Source: Myxococcales bacterium (GTDB taxonomy: Bacteria > Myxococcota_A > UBA9160 > SMWR01). Taken from it: a stretch of DNA of 13,227 nt. Both the position numbers and the translations under genes were made by a program. The stretch spans positions 1 to 13,227 of the forward strand of contig JACZVU010000064.1 in NCBI GenBank assembly GCA_022572485.1, written 5' to 3'. Positions 8,821-13,227 of the stretch are shown here, piece by piece (position 1 is the first letter of the stretch; each line of letters starts with the position of its first letter). The notes below the pieces were generated by a model. That model was not told the DNA's origin, made no database searches, and was given only the letters and a program-made list of their open reading frames with translations.

Positions 8821-10482
8821 TTACGGAGCGTCCTGCTCGGCTGGGCGTTCGAGGTTGCGCTGCGCGTTCTCCAGCATCCGGCGGTTCAGCGGGTTGTTGG
8901 GTTCCAGTTCGAGCGCCTGGGTGAACAGTTCGACGGCGCGCGCGTGCTCGCCGAGCTTGGATCGGGTGGCTGCGGCGCTGCGGAGCAGTGCGGTGTCGTT
9001 GGGGTCGACCGCGAGGCCCGCTTCGTAGGCCTCGGCGGCTCCCAACAAGTTGCGTTCGCCCTCGAGGGCACGTCCCAATCCGCCCCAGGCGCCCACCGTT
9101 GGGCGACTTCGCGCACTCCTCTCGAATTCGCTGCGCGCGCCCTCGTAATCTCCTTGTTCGAGCAGCGCGCGACCGAATCGAACGCGTTGAATCGAATGTT
9201 CCCGGCCCGCCCAAGCGAGCGCTTCGAACATCGTCTTCGCGATGCGGTGAGCGCCCCATTGCTGCGATTGATGGCGCGTGAGTTCGCCGAATTCGACCGC
9301 GAGGCAGACGGCAAAGACCGCCCACAGCACGGTAGACGGTCGGCGCCAGCGCGACGTCGGGCCGATGCTGGGTGGTTGCGGATCCTCCGCATCGTCTTGC
9401 AACAGCGCGCGCGCGACCTTGCCGTCTCGAAGCTTCCAGACGGCTCCGTCGAGCATGAAGTGGTGGAGGTTGACGATTGCAAAGACCAGCGTGCTGAGGC
9501 CCTCTTCCCAGGCCAGCGAGGTGCCCAACAGCATTGGCGCGAAGAGAATGCCCGGTACCACGATCGCGGCGTTCCCCGCGAGTGTCGTCTTCCACAAGAA
9601 CGCGCGCAGGCGCGTGCCGGCCGCGCTTCGCTTCGCGTAGTGGAACGTAACCCAGAGGTACTGCATTGAATGGGCGGCTGAAATCCAGATTGCCGCAAAG
9701 GCCAGTGGTCGAGCGGAGCCCGCCCGCGTTACATCGAGCAGCGAAGGCAGCACGAACCAGAGTGCCTGGCAGAGAATCAGTGAGCCCACGGGAAGGAGTT
9801 CACGAGCGGTCGCATGCCGACGCAGGATGGTGAGGGCGCCAATCACGCTGAACAGGTAGCCGGCTCCGCAGGCGAGAATCAGGCTGCCCGCGATCACGCG
9901 GGGAATGCCGAGCCGCAGCAGGGCCAGATCGGTGTAGAGCGCGCTTCGCGGGGGCGCGTGCAGGCCCGTCGAGCCTTCGATGTGCAGCGCGAGCAAGGCG
10001 AGCAAGAAGGACAGCACGAAGGACGCGTGCAGGAGGCGCTTGGCGAGCGGAGGCACCTCGACCCCCGAGCGGCGCAGAAACATCAAGGAGACGCCGTAGT
10101 TCTGGCCCGCGAAGTGCCAGGGCACCCAGCTGAAATAAACGGTCACGATCAGGGCGCCCAGGTAGGGCTCGTGCAAGCCCAACACGAAGATCGCCGCCAA
10201 CAGCAGCGTTCCCCAGACCGCAAACAGCGCATAGCGGCGGCGCTCTTCGCGTTGCTCGTAGACCCGCAGCAGCGTGGCGCCGTAGTGCGGACCGTTGATC
10301 AGGATCGCGATGATCCAGATCGGTGTGAACGTCCAGTCGGACGCCAGCGCGCCGCTCGCCGCGAGCCAGATCAGCGGAACGCTCAGCAGATAGGCGCCGC
10401 CGGCGCCGATCAACAGGTCGGGCAAAGGGCCTTCGAGCCAGTTCGGGCCGCGCGGTTTCGCGCTCAGCGCTTCGGTTGTCAT
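8821..10482 (-). CDS. Polytopic membrane protein with His clusters and C-terminal TPR domain
   Basis: I do not recognise a named family. From ATG 10482 the product has 553 residues. The first 400 hold about eleven hydrophobic segments; the last 120 form three to four tetratricopeptide repeats (for example LLEQGDYEGARSEFERSA and LGEHARAVELFTQALELEP). Histidines sit at membrane-segment ends in INGPHYGATLL, VPWHFAGQNYG, AAHSMQYLWVTFHYAK and NLHHFMLDGAVWK. Such clusters resemble metal- or heme-binding sites of integral membrane oxygenases, desaturases or carotenoid-cleaving Brp/Blh-type proteins, but this is only a resemblance. The TPR part may recruit a partner; the side of the membrane is not clear. 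The start is set by GAGG eight bases before the ATG; a GTG at 10542 would add 20 residues without a good ribosome binding site. Confidence 0.72.
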   Translation of the reverse strand: MTTEALSAKPRGPNWLEGPLPDLLIGAGGAYLLSVPLIWLAASGALASDWTFTPIWIIAILINGPHYGATLLRVYEQREERRRYALFAVWGTLLLAAIFVLGLHEPYLGALIVTVYFSWVPWHFAGQNYGVSLMFLRRSGVEVPPLAKRLLHASFVLSFLLALLALHIEGSTGLHAPPRSALYTDLALLRLGIPRVIAGSLILACGAGYLFSVIGALTILRRHATARELLPVGSLILCQALWFVLPSLLDVTRAGSARPLAFAAIWISAAHSMQYLWVTFHYAKRSAAGTRLRAFLWKTTLAGNAAIVVPGILFAPMLLGTSLAWEEGLSTLVFAIVNLHHFMLDGAVWKLRDGKVARALLQDDAEDPQPPSIGPTSRWRRPSTVLWAVFAVCLAVEFGELTRHQSQQWGAHRIAKTMFEALAWAGREHSIQRVRFGRALLEQGDYEGARSEFERSARSRPTVGAWGGLGRALEGERNLLGAAEAYEAGLAVDPNDTALLRSAAATRSKLGEHARAVELFTQALELEPNNPLNRRMLENAQRNLERPAEQDAP

Positions 10483-10593
10483 CGCGTGACCTCGCAGAGG
10501 GTCAATCGCAGTAGGGCTTCGCACCCGCGGCCACCCTACCACATCAGGCGCTTCTGGATGGCGTCTGCGGCGTCCTTCGCGCCCGAGCGGATG

Positions 10594-10737
10594 TGCTGGC
10601 TGCGGCCCCGCAGCAGCTTTGAGACTGGGAGCATCGGCATTCTGTGGATTGAGCCCATCCCAGAGCCACAGCTGTGGGCGATGCGGGTTGCTGAAGCCAG
10701 CTGCCTGGTTACACTTCCGAGGAGGCGTTCAGCATGA
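10594..10737 (+). pseudogene. Decayed C-terminal tail of a PEP-CTERM paralogue
   Basis: One plus-strand frame here translates to 47 residues that match the C-terminus of the next gene: about 25 of 46 positions are identical, including WL.P...FETG.IGIL.I and the PEP motif (PEP at 10660-10668). The hydrophobic stretch after PEP is damaged (WAMRVAEASCLVTLP, with Arg and Glu in it) but the basic RRRS end is kept. Nothing upstream of 10594 resembles the rest of the family, so only the last exported-anchor part survives. Its TGA stop (10735-10737) overlaps the ATG of the following gene. I read it as the end of a former tandem copy. Confidence 0.7.
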
Positions 10738-12085
10738 TCACTCGATCGGTCGTCGTCTTCACCGCGTTGCTGTTATCCGCCGCGACCGCGCAGGCCGGGA
10801 GCCAGCTCTTCGAGGCTTCGTGGACCGTCAAGGCGTTTGGCAACGATCTCACCGGCGGGACGGGCGCGTCGCAGTACTATTCGGCGTACGGAATCCCGCT
10901 GGGGATTCAGTGCAACCCGCATCAACCCCGATGCCCGTTCGAGTCGACGCCCACGGACGGCAGCGGCAACTGGGCGCCGTTGGGGGGAACCCCGCAAGGA
11001 AAAACTCCGTTTTGCGCGCCCTGGTCCAACTGGCAGGGCATGGGAACGACCGCGCGCCCGGCCAAGAGGGCGACTGTAAAGACGAGCGGCACGCGGCAGC
11101 GCCCGATCCCGCCGCTCTACCGGAATCCGGTGTTCTTCACTTCTGGTGGTCAGCCCAACACCACGTTTTGCACCGCGCTCAGCACGGGTGCCACACCGGG
11201 CGGTAAGGGCCTGGTCCAGGCGGGCAACCCTGTTGCCGGAACGTGGGCCGCTATCACGACGGGCACCGGCAGGGGTGGTTTCAATTTCGCCCCAGCCCCG
11301 AAAAACCATGCCTTCGGCGTCCGGGTCGGGCAAGGCGACTTCGCATCTACGTATTGGGGTCGGATAAATTGGAGTCACAGGGGTCGGCTCGATCGGGTGC
11401 AATTGGCGAGTTCGAGGCCATCTACCCCTACGTCTACAGCTACACGTACGCGACGCTTCGCAACGGCGCAGGGGTATTCGGTCCGGGCCAAGGCCCGGGC
11501 AGTTTCAGTCTTCCCCACAAGGTGGGTGTGAACACGGTTGCGAAGGTCGTCGTCAAGCAGGGGCGGCGAAATTCGGCGGGACGATGCGGATGCTCGGGCA
11601 GCTCACGAACAAGGTCTGCTACTACCGCGCCGGAGACTGCTCGCTCAGCTACCGGAATTGGCGCTACGACGCGATCGGGGCCGCTGCGTACACGAGCCGG
11701 CGGCGTGGTGACCGGAGGCTATATAGTGAGTTATTGTGCTGGGACTTTCTGGGAGTGCTCACCCTTCTTCGGGGATTCCGTGGTGCATATGTACGGTTCG
11801 CGTTTCCCGTGGACAACGGGTTCGGTCACCGTCACCGCGAAGGGTCGCGGCCCGCACGAGACCGCCCACTACGCAAAGGGCTATGACAACCGCACGCCAA
11901 CCAGCGGCAGAGGGACGATTCAGCTGGTGACTCCGGTGATCACGCGCTGGCTCCAGCCATGCTGCAAATTCGAAACCGGCGGCATCGGCATCCTCCGAAT
12001 CAAGTTCGTGCCGGAGCCTCGAGCCTGGGTGATGCTGCTTGCGGGCGTCAGCTGTCTGGGGGTGCTCTGCCGCTGGCGATCCTGA
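10734..12085 (+). pseudogene. PEP-CTERM exported protein, interrupted by three single-base frameshifts
   Basis: This would be an exported protein of about 450 residues sorted by an exosortase. It starts with a clear signal peptide (VVVFTALLLSAATAQA) and ends with a PEP-CTERM signal: VPEP, a hydrophobic stretch and RWRS. GAGGAGG (10719-10725) sits eight bases before the ATG. The coding sense moves between frames. The first frame runs to a G run at 11355-11358 or 11380-11383; the second covers GEFEAIYPYVYSYTYATLRN to VVVKQG; the third starts at the G run 11560-11563 and covers KFGGTMRMLGQLTNKVCYY to AAYTS; then the second frame resumes at 11699. Two events fit loss of one G in a G run and one fits an extra C at 11698. 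It is either a recent pseudogene or a real gene with sequence errors. The function is unknown; it is rich in Gly, Thr, Tyr and Cys. Confidence 0.75.
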
Positions 12086-12120
12086 CGGCCGCCGATTGGC
12101 CGCGGCGCGTATGCGGCCGT
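12085..12120. terminator. Inverted repeat between convergent genes
   Basis: ACGGCCGC (12085-12092) and GCGGCCGT (12113-12120) form a perfect 8-bp inverted repeat around a 20-base loop. It starts at the last base of the PEP-CTERM stop and ends 19 bases before the stop of the FHA gene. Its position fits a bidirectional terminator, but neither side has a T run. Confidence 0.35.
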
Positions 12121-12139
12121 TCGATCGCGTGGCTGCGCG

Positions 12140-13021
12140 TCAGATGTCGCGTACGAGCAGTTCGATCGGCGGCAGCTGGATGCGCTTGTCGCGAACCGCT
12201 TCCAGGAAGGCTTCGACCTGTTTGGCGGGCCCTTTGACTTCGAGTACCAGCTTGGCGGTGGTCTTTGAAGCGGCCGCTGCGGAGGGCGTTTCGGCCGCAC
12301 GGGCCTTCAGCGGCTCCAGTGGTGCGGCGGACCTGGAGGCTTGGCTCGCCTTGTCGGTGCGTTTCTCGAGCGCGGGCTGCGTCGGTGTGGTAATCGCGAG
12401 TTCTTCAGCGATCGCGGAATCATTTGGGGTGGGAAGCTCTTCGGCGAGATGGAGGTCGAGGTTGCGAACTTCGATTTCCTCCACTCCGAGATCGAGCGCT
12501 TCGGAGCCGGGTGCTTCGATTTCGACCGTGCCATCCGCGGTGACGGCGCATGGTAAAGATGCACTCGATGATGGAGTGGCCGGGAGAAGATCGTCCTCGG
12601 TGTCGAAGCCGAGCATGGTGCGGCCGGCACCGTCCTCGGGCGCCGACAGGCCGAACTCTTTGAGCTCGGACGCGAAGCGCACATTCTTCCCGCGTGTGAG
12701 CGGTTCCGTGGTCTGTCCGAATTTGATCTCGAGTGTTCCGATCTTGATGGTGTTTCCGTGTTGGAGCTCGTGAACTTTGATGGGTTTTCCATCAACGGTC
12801 GTTCCCAGCCCCGTGTTCAGGTCTTCCACCACGCAAGCCTCGCCCCGGCGCCGAAACAGCGCGTGCTCGCGCGATACCTCGGGTTCCGCGACCACGATGT
12901 CCTGGCTGTCGATTCTGCCTACGGAGATGTCGACGGTATCCCAGACGATGACCTGCTCCTCTCCGGTGCCCAGTTGGATTACCAGGTAGAAGGTCAGCCG
13001 CTGGCGTTTTTCCGCGCCCAT
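12140..13021 (-). CDS. FHA-domain protein with conserved C-terminal segment
   Basis: This 293-residue protein has an N-terminal forkhead-associated domain (about 12-102) that binds phosphothreonine peptides. The key residues are present: GR (35-36), SREH (50-53) and NTGLGTTVDG (69-78). A long Ala/Glu/Pro-rich, probably disordered linker follows (about 110-250). The last 40 residues (KLVLEVKGPAKQ to IELLVRDI) look folded, with a beta-alpha-beta pattern, and may be a small second domain. No signal peptide or membrane segment is seen, so it is likely cytoplasmic and part of a Ser/Thr kinase signalling route or a secretion apparatus, but no kinase is in view. The ATG start has only a weak upstream ribosome binding site. 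A membrane-protein gene ends 64 bases upstream on the same strand and may share its transcript. Confidence 0.85.
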   Translation of the reverse strand: MGAEKRQRLTFYLVIQLGTGEEQVIVWDTVDISVGRIDSQDIVVAEPEVSREHALFRRRGEACVVEDLNTGLGTTVDGKPIKVHELQHGNTIKIGTLEIKFGQTTEPLTRGKNVRFASELKEFGLSAPEDGAGRTMLGFDTEDDLLPATPSSSASLPCAVTADGTVEIEAPGSEALDLGVEEIEVRNLDLHLAEELPTPNDSAIAEELAITTPTQPALEKRTDKASQASRSAAPLEPLKARAAETPSAAAASKTTAKLVLEVKGPAKQVEAFLEAVRDKRIQLPPIELLVRDI

Positions 13022-13085
13022 CGCTGGTTTTTCGGGCGATCGGAAGCACTTCTTGAACGCACGCGCGGGCGGCTCCAGGGCCCGC

Positions 13086-13227
13086 TCAGCCCGCGCTGGC
13101 GTCTTCGAGCCAGGAGCAGAGCGGGCCGCTGCGCCGAACGGCGAGCCAGGCCTGCAGCCACCTCACCCCGTGGATCGCGAAGCAGCCGATGGTCCAGAGC
13201 GCCACGGCGGCCAATCCGAGATCCGCT
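13086..13227 (-). CDS. C-terminal end of a membrane protein (partial)
   Basis: A minus-strand frame is open from the right edge to a TGA at 13086-13088 and gives the last 46 residues of a protein. It contains one hydrophobic segment (LGLAAVALWTIGCFAIHGV), an amphipathic stretch (WLQAWLAVRR) and a short acidic end (CSWLEDASAG). Codon use matches the neighbours and the spacing to the FHA gene is only 64 bases, so the two may be cotranscribed. The fragment is too short to assign a family. Confidence 0.6.
   Translation of the reverse strand, partial: ADLGLAAVALWTIGCFAIHGVRWLQAWLAVRRSGPLCSWLEDASAG

Noticed and set aside
8605..9669. Plus-strand open frame of 354 codons opposite the TPR region
   Set aside because: It is antisense to clear TPR repeats and has no coherent domain.
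9814..10737. Plus-strand open frame of 307 codons opposite the membrane protein
   Set aside because: Most is a Gln/Arg-rich antisense shadow. Only the final 47 codons, beyond the membrane gene, carry real protein similarity, and these are reported as a PEP-CTERM remnant.

Overview
The window is a stretch of GC-rich bacterial chromosome with dense coding and several short (4-base) gene overlaps. A type II secretion/type IV pilus ATPase, an FHA protein, plant-Deg9-type HtrA proteases and a PEP-CTERM protein together suggest a Gram-negative bacterium, perhaps a deltaproteobacterial or myxococcal-type lineage. That placement is inferred from gene content and codon use; no rRNA or marker gene fixes it.

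Left part (1-4130): on the minus strand, a GspE/PilB-type ATPase overlaps by 4 bases a Ycf46-like AAA+ ATPase that runs off the left edge. Divergent from them are an AlkA-type DNA glycosylase and then a complete tRNA-Glu(UUC) gene with encoded CCA. A gene-free stretch (4131-4468) with two hairpins follows.

Middle (4469-8820): on the minus strand lie a PEBP/YbhB-family protein, an intact Deg9-like HtrA serine protease (His, Asp and Ser all present) and, overlapping it by 4 bases, a second Deg9-like protein that has lost the His and Ser of the triad. The last two look like a co-translated protease/pseudoprotease pair and are the most interesting system here. A 441-base stretch without a convincing gene (8380-8820) follows.

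Right part (8821-13227): a polytopic membrane protein with conserved histidine clusters fused to a C-terminal TPR domain (minus strand); a small decayed copy of a PEP-CTERM tail; a PEP-CTERM secreted protein on the plus strand whose frame is broken by three single-base indels; then, convergent, an FHA-domain protein preceded by the C-terminal end of a membrane protein cut by the right edge. The decayed tail and the PEP-CTERM gene are related to each other, so this locus once held at least two copies of the family.
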